The notes under the pieces were generated by a model. That model was not told the origin of the DNA, did no database searches, and worked only from the letters and a program-made list of their open reading frames with translations. Shown here one piece after another: positions 1 to 8,222 of a stretch of 16,791 bases of DNA. The stretch covers positions 1 through 16,791 of the forward strand of contig JAHHTR010000040.1 of NCBI GenBank assembly GCA_020024515.1, written 5' to 3'. Numbering within the stretch: position 1 is the stretch's first letter; every line of letters starts with the position of its first letter. The stretch comes from Angelakisella sp. (lineage in GTDB: Bacteria; Bacillota; Clostridia; Oscillospirales; Ruminococcaceae). The translations under genes were made by a program, and so were the position numbers.

Positions 1-378
1 ATAGTTTTTCTGTTATTTGGATTATTATTTTATGTATTATATATAAACGGATATATTTCAATAAAAACAGTAGCCACATTGTTATTTTTTGGTTCAGGAA
101 ATTTATATCAAAATTGTTCTGCAAAATTTACAAGATGTACAGGATTTATTCAACGCATTTTTAAATTTGATGATACAAGATCAGTGAGCTTTACTTTTGA
201 CAGCAATATTAATGAAGGTTCTGTGGATTTACTTATATTAAATAAAGACAAAGAGATATTATTAACCCTTAATTCAGATAATCCAACGGATAAATTAACA
301 ATACAAGCCAAAGAAAGATATTATATGAAAATAAAGTTTTATAAAGCAAGTGGTAATTATAAATTAAATTGGGAATGA
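1..378 (+). CDS. Small membrane-anchored or secreted protein of unknown function (5' partial)
   Basis: The reading frame is open from the first base of the window, so the true start lies upstream. A TTG at 79 could be read as a start but has no ribosome binding site before it. The first 15 or so codons encode a very hydrophobic stretch (IVFLLFGLLFYVLYI), as expected for a signal peptide or single membrane anchor. The rest is short alternating hydrophobic/polar strands rich in Asp, Asn and Lys, consistent with a small beta-sandwich outside the membrane. Two Cys residues (NCSAKFTRC) could form a disulfide. It ends WE-stop and is followed at once by a strong terminator. I do not recognise the family. 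Confidence 0.6.
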   Translation: MVFLLFGLLFYVLYINGYISIKTVATLLFFGSGNLYQNCSAKFTRCTGFIQRIFKFDDTRSVSFTFDSNINEGSVDLLILNKDKEILLTLNSDNPTDKLTIQAKERYYMKIKFYKASGNYKLNWE

Positions 379-382
379 CATA

Positions 383-427
383 AAAAAGAAACAGACTTTG
401 TTGTTTAGACAAAGTCCGTTTCTTTTT
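383..427. terminator. Bidirectional intrinsic terminator between converging genes
   Basis: An 18-base arm (383-400, AAAAAGAAACAGACTTTG) pairs with 410-427 with a single A-C mismatch, around a 9-base loop. The arms begin with A5 and end with T5, so it can act on both strands. It lies 5 bases after the stop of the plus-strand gene and 30 bases beyond the stop of the minus-strand reductase. Confidence 0.9.
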
Positions 428-456
428 GAAATCATGTATTTATAATTGTAATTGAA

Positions 457-2256
457 TTATTGACCTTTTGCTGCATTTTCACCGGCTACACGACCATAGT
501 ATGAACCGGAAGAAATAGCTACACCACAACCTGGGTATTCTGTACCGAATAGTCCGGGGAAAGCGGTTTCGCCTGCTGCATATAGACCTTTGATTGGTTT
601 GTTGTCTTTATCAAGAACATGTGATCCTAGGTCAGTAACAATACCGCTGTATGTAACTGTAACAGCTGGGTTTAGTTGGATTGCAAAATATTTTTCACCT
701 TCAACAGCTATCATCTTATCAGCAGGTTTGCCAAAATCGTCATCAGTACCTTTTTTGCATAATTCATTGTAACGATCAACAGTTGCTTTAAGAGTTTTTT
801 CATCAATATTGATAAGTTTTGCAAGTTCTTCAATAGAGTTTGCACTTACAGTAGAATCAAGTGTCATAGCATATTGTACAGTTTTGTTTGGATCGTTTGA
901 AGTTGCAATATAGTATGCTACATTGCTGTTTTCTTTTCTTAGAGCATCACCAACGTGGAATTGATATGTATATTCATTTACTACACGTTTACCATCTTCT
1001 GATACAATAAGTCCTGATTCTTCATTGATACCAACACCTGATGTAAAGCTAACATATACAACTTGTACACTTGGGTTTTGGAAAATTTGAGCACCAACAG
1101 CATTAGCCATTGCGATACCGTCACCTACATTACCTTTTGGAACTTGTGTATTGTAATTGTCTGTAAAGTCAGCATAAGCTTTCATCATTTCTTTATTTGA
1201 AGCATAACCACCTGTTGCAAGGATAACAGATTTTGCATTAACTGTTACTTTGCTACCATCTGGTTTAACACCTTTTACACCAACTATTTCTTTGTTTTCG
1301 TTAACTATTAGTTCGTTAGCAGTTACATTATATACAATGTCACCGTCAACTTTTTTATATTTTTCCATCATTGGAACGATAATTTGACCGCCATGACCGT
1401 CTGTCATACCGCCTGCACCAACAACATTGTGTACACGCCATGTCGGAATAGATGAGTGTATTGGTTCAACATCTTTGACTTTTACACCCATATCAACCAT
1501 CCAATTAAATGTTTCAAGTGAATGTTCAACAAAAGCATTTAGTTTTTCATCGTTGATGTAGTCACCACCGATAGATTTTAGATAGTCAAACATTTGCTTA
1601 TTTGAATCTTCGATTTTTTGAGCTTTTTGTGTTTCTGTGCCATTTGCCATTAGTTTACCACCACTGCGAGTAGTAGCACCACCAACTATGCCTTGTTTTT
1701 CAAGTATCAAAACATCAGCACCGTTTTCTGCTGCTTCAATAGCTGCTGAAAGTCCTGCTGAACCGCCACCTACAACAACTACATCTACATCATAAGTTTC
1801 GTCTTTTGCAACAGGTCTCTCTCGTTTTTCGTTAAGAGTTTTAACATCGCCACCTGCTTGTTCAACAGCTTTGCTTACCGCACCTGCCAAAAATCTTGAA
1901 GTAAGTGTAGCACCTGTAACAACATCTATATCAAGACTTTGTGTGTCTATAATTTGTTGTGGAATAACTTCAATAGGTGTTGTATCAAGGCCATAACCTA
2001 TACCAAAAGTCTCTTTGTGGTCTTTAACTTCGATACCTGTAATAGCTGAATCACTGAAAGTTACATCAACTGTCATTTCGCCTTTCATACCGGGTGTTTT
2101 AACAGTATATGTACCTGCTTTGTATTTTGTTGAAGAAGTGTTTGATGTTGAAGTACTGCTTGATTGAGCAGATTTTTCTGTTGGTACATTATTTGCGCAA
2201 CCTGTTGCAGATGCAACGATTAAACAACTTAAAATGATTGCGGTTAATTTTTTCAT
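457..2256 (-). CDS. Extracytoplasmic lipoprotein flavin reductase (FMN-binding domain plus flavocytochrome c/fumarate-reductase-like FAD domain)
   Basis: A 599-residue protein. Residues 1-20 are a lipoprotein signal peptide with lipobox SATGC, lipidated Cys20, followed by a Ser/Thr-rich tether (30-43). Residues about 45-135 are an FMN-binding domain with the TGAT motif at 114-117; Thr117 is the expected site of covalent FMN attachment by ApbE-type transferases. From about 157 the FAD domain begins with the dinucleotide motif GGGSAG (163-168) and Glu186 for the ribose. R274, H276 and H288 lie in the loop matching the substrate loop of fumarate reductases. The C-terminal segments expected to carry the fumarate-binding His and Arg read TVTYSG (533-538) and GTEYPGCG (571-578), so those residues are not conserved. 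It probably reduces another alpha,beta-unsaturated acid outside the cell, fed by membrane electron carriers (inference). GGAGAG lies 8 bases before the ATG. It appears monocistronic. Confidence 0.93.
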   Translation of the reverse strand: MKKLTAIILSCLIVASATGCANNVPTEKSAQSSSTSTSNTSSTKYKAGTYTVKTPGMKGEMTVDVTFSDSAITGIEVKDHKETFGIGYGLDTTPIEVIPQQIIDTQSLDIDVVTGATLTSRFLAGAVSKAVEQAGGDVKTLNEKRERPVAKDETYDVDVVVVGGGSAGLSAAIEAAENGADVLILEKQGIVGGATTRSGGKLMANGTETQKAQKIEDSNKQMFDYLKSIGGDYINDEKLNAFVEHSLETFNWMVDMGVKVKDVEPIHSSIPTWRVHNVVGAGGMTDGHGGQIIVPMMEKYKKVDGDIVYNVTANELIVNENKEIVGVKGVKPDGSKVTVNAKSVILATGGYASNKEMMKAYADFTDNYNTQVPKGNVGDGIAMANAVGAQIFQNPSVQVVYVSFTSGVGINEESGLIVSEDGKRVVNEYTYQFHVGDALRKENSNVAYYIATSNDPNKTVQYAMTLDSTVSANSIEELAKLINIDEKTLKATVDRYNELCKKGTDDDFGKPADKMIAVEGEKYFAIQLNPAVTVTYSGIVTDLGSHVLDKDNKPIKGLYAAGETAFPGLFGTEYPGCGVAISSGSYYGRVAGENAAKGQ

Positions 2257-2306
2257 TTTGCATTCTCTCCATTTCTGATTTAGTTAAATTTAAAACAACA
2301 TTGAGA

Positions 2307-2336
2307 ATTATACTTCATAATTATAGCAAATGTCAA
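2307..2336 (-). promoter_or_regulatory. Sigma-A type promoter of the flavin reductase gene
   Basis: On the minus strand TTGACA (2331-2336) and TATAAT (2307-2312), both full consensus, are separated by 18 bases. The predicted 5' leader to the ATG at 2256 is about 45 bases. This suggests strong basal transcription; no operator is evident. Confidence 0.85.
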
Positions 2337-2371
2337 GTGATTTTTTAGTATGATTACAAATGAGTATTAAT

Positions 2372-2444
2372 ATTTATGCTTTTTCTAATAATTTACCAAT
2401 AATTTTAAAATATTAGGTAATATCTAATTCTATAAAGCATATAT
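2372..2444. repeat. Imperfect AT-rich inverted repeat
   Basis: TATGCTTT (2375-2382) mirrors AAAGCATA (2434-2441), TTACC (2393-2397) mirrors GGTAA (2416-2420), and the centre is the palindrome TTTTAAAA (2403-2410). The segments between are only partly complementary. It lies just upstream of a degraded FtsW/RodA remnant and could be an old mobile-element or hairpin remnant, or chance in AT-rich DNA. Confidence 0.3.
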
Positions 2445-2459
2445 TAAAAAAATTATAGG

Positions 2460-2812
2460 TTGTTGTTATGGGCTATTTATCATGGGTGGTTTGGTTTAGG
2501 TAAAAAAGAAAGACTATTGACTATATTACCTAGAACACTTTTGACACTTTTTGTCTTAACTATATTTTTTATTGTTTTTGGAGCAAGTATACAAAGTCGT
2601 TTAAGTATTTTGGTAAACCCAGAACAAGATAAATTCGGAAAAGGATTTCAATATTGTATTATAAGAGATATAATATCAGAAGCTGTTTTTTTTGGTAAAG
2701 GTAATATTCATGAATTTCTTCAAAATATATCAAAATTTTCTTATACAAATTCAGATTATTTATTGGTTATTTAATTCATAAGTTTGGTTTTGTTGTTTTA
2801 ATTCGTTTTTTG
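2460..2812 (+). pseudogene. FtsW/RodA/SpoVE family remnant, truncated at both ends and frameshifted
   Basis: The frame from 2460 encodes pieces typical of the SEDS peptidoglycan polymerase family: a transmembrane helix (LLTLFVLTIFFIVFG), then IQSRLSILVNPEQD, then GKGFQYCIIRDIISEAVFFG, then TNSDYLL. It stops at 2772-2774, but shifting frame near 2766 continues with YLIHKFGFVVLI, the expected continuation; one T appears to have been lost from a GTTTAT. About 110 residues of a normal 370-400 residue protein remain, with stops upstream in frame and no ribosome binding site. The right edge runs into the 3' end of the opposite-strand gene at 2813, so 2812 is approximate. A dead fragment. Confidence 0.75.
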
Positions 2813-3574
2813 TTATTTTTTATCTTCTATATATTTTTTCAATGTATCAGCAAGATTATCTGTATTTAATAAATCAGCAGGAATATTATAGTCACCGAGT
2901 TTTTTGTGTTCTCTTGCCTTATTGCCATATATTTTTGATACTAATACATCATTTTCAATAAATATATTGTATTTTGAAATTTTAATATTATTATCAGCGC
3001 AAAGTTTTGCAAGAGCTTTCAAAACTTCTGCAAGTTTTTCATAAGAAACATCGGTATCTTGTATAGTTATAGACGCTGCGATATCAAATGGTGGATTGTG
3101 TATATCAAGTTTCATATCTTTTGTAAGATTTTTTCTGTAATCATTACTATCATCATTAACTGATAAAAATGCCGCAGATGTGATGTTATAAGGTAAATTT
3201 TCGGTTATTAGATTTTTACCTATTTGACGTAGTTCACTGTCTAGTCTTCGCCAAGTTGTAAAGTTATTTGCCACTTCATTTTCATAATCATCACGAATAA
3301 TTTTTCCAAATGAATTTGTGTACACTGAAAAAGCGGTGTCATAGCTTTTTGAAGAACGGAAAAAAACTAAATAATATCCAAATTTAAAGTTATAATTTGT
3401 TTTTTCCACAACTAAGTCAAGTTTACTGTAATTTTCATTGACGTATTTTTTTGCCGAATTTTCAGCAAGCATTTTTGAGACAGGGTTTCCTGTTAAAGCA
3501 TTTACAAAAAGCAGTAATCCTATTATAAGAACAATTGCGACTACTTCGGCTATTATTTTACTTATCTTTTTCAT
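2813..3574 (-). CDS. YfjL-like membrane-anchored protein of unknown function
   Basis: A 253-residue protein with one N-terminal membrane helix (residues 8-26), immediately followed by NALTGNPVSKML (25-36) and AKKYVNENYSKLDL. That GNPxSK plus helix pattern is the one I associate with the YfjL-like/DUF3139-type family of Firmicutes. The remainder should lie outside the membrane; it has an aromatic-rich central strand region (YNFKFGYYLVFF, 61-72) and a charged C terminus. GGGAGGG sits about 8 bases before the ATG. The reading frame is intact although it is surrounded by pseudogenes on both sides, which suggests it is still selected. Family assignment is moderate; no function is known to me. Confidence 0.7.
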   Translation of the reverse strand: MKKISKIIAEVVAIVLIIGLLLFVNALTGNPVSKMLAENSAKKYVNENYSKLDLVVEKTNYNFKFGYYLVFFRSSKSYDTAFSVYTNSFGKIIRDDYENEVANNFTTWRRLDSELRQIGKNLITENLPYNITSAAFLSVNDDSNDYRKNLTKDMKLDIHNPPFDIAASITIQDTDVSYEKLAEVLKALAKLCADNNIKISKYNIFIENDVLVSKIYGNKAREHKKLGDYNIPADLLNTDNLADTLKKYIEDKK

Positions 3575-3599
3575 TATTTATCCCTCCCAAATGTGTATG

Positions 3600-4003
3600 C
3601 CAAAAGCCGAACTTTAACCCCAAAGTTTCTATTTTTTCAGATAAGCCCGAAAGACCGTCACTATTTTTTATTTCCTATTTGCGAAAAACGAGCATTTCTT
3701 GTTATTACGGGATAATCATTAAAAATAGTATAGGAGAAGGTTAATTCCGTTTCAGTTACACAGTCATACATAATAAGTTCAAGTGTCTCTGCCTCATCAT
3801 CATTTTCAACGTATGTTGCTGGCAGTGGTTTAATGGATTTTTTTGCCTTTGTAAATTTTATGTGATTTATACTCAAAGTTTTCTTTGTCATGAATACATT
3901 TACCATAATACAGTTGCTCCGCTTGATTATTTTCCATTATGCGAATTATATAGCTAATCTTATCATTAAATAAATGAAAGCTTTTTGTTTTTTCATAAAT
4001 AAA
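3600..4003 (-). pseudogene. GH36 alpha-galactosidase remnant with internal deletions and frameshifts
   Basis: Three separate pieces of one alpha-galactosidase lie in order on the minus strand. About 3875-4003 encodes the N-terminal piece YEKTKSFHLFNDKISYI through QLYYGK, then joins directly to EYKSHKIYKGKK, skipping roughly 60 expected residues. At an A7 run (3838-3844) the frame shifts to PLPATYVENDDEAETLEL through SYTIFNDYPVITRNARF, ending in a stop at 3661-3663. About 3600-3663, in another frame, encodes LSEKIETLGLKFGFW, the opening of the catalytic barrel, where similarity ends. The catalytic aspartates are gone. Intact members are about 730 residues. The family is recognised from conserved motifs only. 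Confidence 0.8.
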
Positions 4004-4465
4004 TTTCAGTTGAAATTCATTTTTGGTTTTCAAATACTCCTCAAATCCCTCTTTGGTTTTCAATTTTTTTATATTTTTAAGTTCATCTTTAATGTAATTA
4101 ATTATTTCAAAAAACATATCATAGTTTATATCATATACATTATAACTTTTGTTGTGACCAAGATAACTAAAAATACCTTCTCTTTCTATATTTGTTTTAT
4201 CCAGAGCAAGTACATTTGGTACAATTTCAAGACAAACCCAACTACCAACAGTATCATAATGTGATGTGCCAAAATAAATTTTGTACAAAAGTTTTTCGCC
4301 TTTTATTTCAAGCGTTCTTTTTGAATGTGTGTATTTTACACCTTTTGCCGTTACAGTAAAATATCTGGCAATTTCGTTACACACAACCAAGAATAAATCA
4401 CGTGTGGGTGTGTTTTCGGTAATATTATACAGTACGCTGTCTTCTGTCCATTCCCATTTATTAAT
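4004..4465 (-). pseudogene. Unknown protein, in-frame fused to alpha-galactosidase debris; start codon apparently ATT
   Basis: This frame encodes about 154 residues, beginning NKWEWTEDSVLYNITENTP after the proposed start and continuing through VCNEIARYFTVTAKGVKY and VGSWVCLEIVPNVLALD to a Lys-rich helix (IKDELKNIKKLKTKEGF). It then runs straight into alpha-galactosidase sequence. GAGGAG (4473-4478) lies 7 bases before an ATT codon at 4463-4465, where an ATG would be expected; the first standard start in frame is a TTG at 4388-4390, far from any ribosome binding site and inside the apparent domain. The fold looks like a small single-domain cytoplasmic protein of a type often seen as single genes or immunity proteins, but I do not recognise it. 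Loss of its own 3' end by deletion plus a possible start mutation suggests decay. Confidence 0.55.
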
Positions 4466-4775
4466 TTTTATTCTCCTCTATAAATTTATAAATTACAATA
4501 TAATTTCAATACTTTCAATAAATTACACTTCAATAGCTAATTATCTGCAACATAAGCTATTATATCATATAAATCTAAAAATTAACAACCATTTTAATTT
4601 AGTAAACAAAATATTGAATATCATAAATAATAAAATATAATTAGATACATAAAACAGTATATTACATATATTAGTTATTTTGTACATTTTATAAAATATA
4701 ATAAGGGGAAATTATACAATATTCCATATTTTTCTTGTTAATAAATAATCTCTTTTAAAAAGAATAAATGTTTGA
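4466..4775. other. Intergenic region between divergent genes
   Basis: Very AT-rich. I see a 7-bp inverted repeat AATAGCT (4532-4538) / AGCTATT (4555-4561) and no coding sequence with a ribosome binding site. The plus and minus ORFs overlapping this stretch are low-complexity artefacts. The promoter of the downstream operon begins at its right end. Confidence 0.5.
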
Positions 4776-4781
4776 TATAAT
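4773..4781 (+). promoter_or_regulatory. Extended -10 promoter of the SWIM/MoxR/VWA operon
   Basis: TGATATAAT: a full consensus -10 (4776-4781) with the extended TGn element. The matching -35 position (about 4753-4758) is poor, which the extended -10 would offset. It lies 44 bases before the first ATG of the operon, with no other good candidate nearby. No inverted-repeat operator was seen. Confidence 0.6.
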
Positions 4782-4825
4782 AGTATTAAATATTAAAACA
4801 TTAAAACAGAAAGGATAATATTGAT

Positions 4826-6271
4826 ATGAAAATAACAGAAGAATGGATTATTTCACAAGCACCGAATTCATCAGCTGTACAAAATGGAAAAAAGCTTTCA
4901 CAAAAGGGAAGTTTCAGTAGTTTAGGTAAGACAGATGATGACACATTATTTTGGGGAGATTGTGCGGGAAGCGGTAAAAATCCATACCATACTTCTATTG
5001 ATTTTACAAATGAAGCAACACCGACTTGCAGATGCTCATGCCCCAGTAGACAATTTCCTTGTAAACATGCCGTTGGCTTAATGTTTGAAATTTTGAACGG
5101 AAAAACATTTGCTGTTTCGGAAGTTCCGCAAGATTTAGCGGAAAAACGAGCAAAGAAAGCCGCAAGAGATGCTAAAAAAGAAGAAAACAAAGATAAACCG
5201 ATAAGCGACAAACCAAAAAAAGTAAACAACAGTGCAAAAATAAAAAAGATAAATAAACAACTTGAAGGAATAGAAAAAGCCGAACAAATGCTATCGGATT
5301 TGCTCTTTCATGGACTTAATACACTGACAGGCGCTTCTGTAAAAAGTTATGAAAAACTGGCAAAAGATTTGAGTAGTTATTACCTGACAGGTGCAGAAGT
5401 AGCATTTTACCGTTTGGCAAACGAGATAGAACATATACAGAAAAATCCCGAAAAAGCAAACTATAATGAAGCAATAAGAATATTAATTAAATTGAATGCC
5501 TTACTGCAAAAATCACGTGTATTTTTGGAAGAAAAATTGGAGAAAAAGGAATATGATGTCGAAGATAATTTATTATATGAGGCACTGGGCGGTATTTGGA
5601 AACTTGATGAGCTCGAAAAAATAGGTTCAATGAAAGAGAATGCGGAGCTTGTGCAACTGTCTTTTGATGTTTACTATGATGAGGCTAAAAAAGAATATGT
5701 AGACAGAGGTTATTGGATAGAACTTGAAAGCGGAGAAATTCACCAAACACTTAACTATCGTCCTGTAAAAGCCTTGAAATATGTAAAGGCAGAGGACAGT
5801 TGTTTTGACAAAGTAAAGACACCAAAACTGTTTTATTATCCGGGGACAGGCAATAGACGTATACGCTGGGACAGTTATACTATGGAGCATATTGAAAACA
5901 ATATATACGAACAGGTTTTTGATAAAGCAAAGACAGATTTGGCACAGCTCATTAAAGAAGTGAAAAACGAAATAAAAGGCACACTTTCCGAAAAATATTT
6001 GGCTGTTGCGGTTGCATTTGATAAATTCGGCAAAATTAACGATGAATTTGTATTGCAAGACAAAAACGGTGAAAAAATTGTATTGCGTGATGTTGATAAT
6101 ACTGATAACAGTCATCTATCAACTTATAAATTGGAAACTTTGCCAAACCCACAATATAAAAATAATCAAGTGCTTTTTGGTCTTATGTTCTATGACACAA
6201 ATGACGCACGTATATGTATGCAACCATTCAGCTTAATTACAAAAGAAAGTATTATTCGTTTGCAATATTAA
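4826..6271 (+). CDS. SWIM zinc-finger protein, first gene of the MoxR/VWA operon
   Basis: A 481-residue protein. The SWIM motif is clear: CSCPSRQFPCKH at 70-81, a CxC-x6-CxH zinc site with Cys70, Cys72, Cys79 and His81 (Cys68 is an extra Cys). SWIM domains bind zinc and are thought to mediate DNA or protein contacts. Residues about 107-145 form a highly charged Lys/Glu-rich linker, followed by a long mainly helical region (145-250) and a mixed C-terminal half that I do not recognise. The role matches E. coli YehQ by operon context (SWIM partner of a MoxR/VWA pair), but YehQ is longer, so orthology is uncertain. AAAGGA lies about 10 bases before the ATG. The next gene starts 19 bases after the stop. 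Confidence 0.88.
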   Translation: MKITEEWIISQAPNSSAVQNGKKLSQKGSFSSLGKTDDDTLFWGDCAGSGKNPYHTSIDFTNEATPTCRCSCPSRQFPCKHAVGLMFEILNGKTFAVSEVPQDLAEKRAKKAARDAKKEENKDKPISDKPKKVNNSAKIKKINKQLEGIEKAEQMLSDLLFHGLNTLTGASVKSYEKLAKDLSSYYLTGAEVAFYRLANEIEHIQKNPEKANYNEAIRILIKLNALLQKSRVFLEEKLEKKEYDVEDNLLYEALGGIWKLDELEKIGSMKENAELVQLSFDVYYDEAKKEYVDRGYWIELESGEIHQTLNYRPVKALKYVKAEDSCFDKVKTPKLFYYPGTGNRRIRWDSYTMEHIENNIYEQVFDKAKTDLAQLIKEVKNEIKGTLSEKYLAVAVAFDKFGKINDEFVLQDKNGEKIVLRDVDNTDNSHLSTYKLETLPNPQYKNNQVLFGLMFYDTNDARICMQPFSLITKESIIRLQY

Positions 6272-6290
6272 AAAAGGGGGAAGAAATAGT

Positions 6291-8207
6291 ATGAATCCAC
6301 TTATAGAACTAAAAGAACGTTTGGTATATATTGCCGTTGCCGGCACACAATTAATTAAAGAAGATTTCCGCCTAAAAAAATCAATAGAAAATTTTTCGGC
6401 ACTGGCTGAAAAAAATCCTGTATTTAAAAAAATATACACTGATTTACAAACAATGATGTCAGCAGAAAAAGAAGAACAAGTCTTTTTGCTACTCAATATA
6501 TTGGGGTTAATAGATGCTGTTTTGTATACACAGGCAACTTCGACAGTAGAGGGAGAAGTTAAGGATTTGCCCGAATATGATACCTTTGGTGATATTATAC
6601 AAATTCGTTACAGTGAGATTAACCCATTAATTGAAGCTTTAACCACAACAGGTTCTGGCAGAATGGAAATACTGCAAAATACAATTATAAATCACCCTGA
6701 CTTTTTGACAGATTATAGGATAATTAATGCTCTGATTAATGATTTGTGTGACCCTTACGGTGAAATGGCAGATTTGGTTTATTCGGTACTTGAAGGTATG
6801 TGTATGGATAAAGCCATACACATATATAGCCCATACAGTGATTATGCAAGGAAAAGTTTTTCTTTACCGCACATCAATAAAAAACAGTTATTGATGCTAT
6901 TAAAGAAAAATTTTGATCCGCAGGGTAAAAAAGAAATGGTGAAAAGACTTTCTTTGATTATCTCTTTGGCAAAAGAAGATGAAAATGATTGGTATCTGTC
7001 GCTACTTGATACTGCAAAAAAAGAAGTACGCGAAGTGGCAATTTCAGGATTGCAATACAAAAAAGAAAATATTTCGATGCTGCTTGAAATGGTAAAGAAA
7101 GAACGTGGTAAAGCGAAAGAAGAAGTGTATAAAATTTTAAGTAAGGCTTACACTCCTGATTTATTTGACTTTTGGAAAGCCGAAATTACAAAAAATCCAT
7201 CATCTGTTCAATTTTTGAAATATGTAAAGTCAGATGATATTTCTGACCTTATTGCCGATACTTTTAAAGAAGAACTCAATAAATATATAAATCAAGATAA
7301 TATAGATAAAACAAATAAGTCTACAAAGATTGATATTACTAAGACAAATATAGTTCCGCTTTCAGAGTCTTTGGAAAACAAAATGTCTGACAAAATCTTT
7401 GAACTTTATAAATGGATTTTGGAAAACCATCAGCAAATGCCTAAATTTCAACAGGGAAAAAACCTTTTGGAATGTTTATCATCGTCTTTAATCAAAACAT
7501 TGGTAAATGATTATCCCGTACAACTTGTTAATTTTTTAGGCAATTTAAACCATGAAGAACAGAAATTGATAAGTTATGTTTGTTTTATATCTGATATATT
7601 CAATATGTCGGCTGCTGAATTTTATGATAAATGGTCATATAAAGAAATATGGATTTATGTAAGCCAAAGTCAATTACGTAATTATTTTAATCATATAACT
7701 GTCAAAGATGAAGAATATACTTTTTATGATTGGTATTTGAATATTTATTCCGAAAGAACAATAAAAGAACCGTTAGATCCACGCTGGTTTGAATTTTTTA
7801 TGAAACATAGATGGAATGAGATATTGTCAAGATTTGACTTTCAAGGTAATGAAGAACAAAAGAAAAAAATCGGTGAGTACTTCTACAATGTCATAAAATC
7901 ATTGCCAGTATCAACAACGACAATTTTTAATCAAACAACAACAGTTTCAACTGCTATGAGAATGATGAAAAAGTGCGAATATAACAAATTTGAAGGTCTT
8001 ATTCTTTTATTATGCAGAAAACACGCAAATATTTCTGTATGGAATTTGCAGTCTTTATTTCATAGCTATAAGCTTTACGCCGGCGAAGAATTGACACAAA
8101 AAGAGGCTTTGGATGTTTTGGAATACTTTGATAAAAATGATAAAAATGGCAAAATAGCAATAGCATTAAAAGAAATGCTCATTAATGATGGATTTTTGAA
8201 AGTATAA
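6291..8207 (+). CDS. Large helical-repeat (HEAT-like, DUF5691-type?) protein of the MoxR/VWA operon
   Basis: A 638-residue, almost entirely helical protein with no signal peptide or membrane helix. The opening KERLVYIAVAGTQ resembles the start of DUF5691 proteins, which occupy this place between SWIM and MoxR genes in actinobacterial versions of the locus; that match is from memory and weak. Around residues 200-290 paired helices with REVAISGLQY and KEEVYKILSKAY look like HEAT repeats, the arrangement of a curved binding scaffold. The C-terminal part is rich in aromatic residues (YDKWSYKEIWIYV, DPRWFEFFMKHRW). No catalytic motif is visible. GGGGG precedes the ATG by about 10 bases, and the MoxR gene follows 15 bases after the stop. 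Likely a scaffold or substrate adaptor (inference). Confidence 0.75.
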   Translation: MNPLIELKERLVYIAVAGTQLIKEDFRLKKSIENFSALAEKNPVFKKIYTDLQTMMSAEKEEQVFLLLNILGLIDAVLYTQATSTVEGEVKDLPEYDTFGDIIQIRYSEINPLIEALTTTGSGRMEILQNTIINHPDFLTDYRIINALINDLCDPYGEMADLVYSVLEGMCMDKAIHIYSPYSDYARKSFSLPHINKKQLLMLLKKNFDPQGKKEMVKRLSLIISLAKEDENDWYLSLLDTAKKEVREVAISGLQYKKENISMLLEMVKKERGKAKEEVYKILSKAYTPDLFDFWKAEITKNPSSVQFLKYVKSDDISDLIADTFKEELNKYINQDNIDKTNKSTKIDITKTNIVPLSESLENKMSDKIFELYKWILENHQQMPKFQQGKNLLECLSSSLIKTLVNDYPVQLVNFLGNLNHEEQKLISYVCFISDIFNMSAAEFYDKWSYKEIWIYVSQSQLRNYFNHITVKDEEYTFYDWYLNIYSERTIKEPLDPRWFEFFMKHRWNEILSRFDFQGNEEQKKKIGEYFYNVIKSLPVSTTTIFNQTTTVSTAMRMMKKCEYNKFEGLILLLCRKHANISVWNLQSLFHSYKLYAGEELTQKEALDVLEYFDKNDKNGKIAIALKEMLINDGFLKV

Positions 8208-8222
8208 GGAGGAAAGAAAATA

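Noticed and set aside
4504..4520. A 17-base sequence (TTTCAATACTTTCAATA) repeated exactly at 12945-12961
   Set aside because: It is low-complexity AT-rich sequence, internally repetitive and flanked by unrelated bases; chance or simple drift is more likely than a shared element.
3974..4640. Plus-strand ORFs of 96 and 119 codons rich in Phe, Ile and Asn
   Set aside because: They are opposite-strand readings of AT-rich sequence with low-complexity products and no ribosome binding sites.
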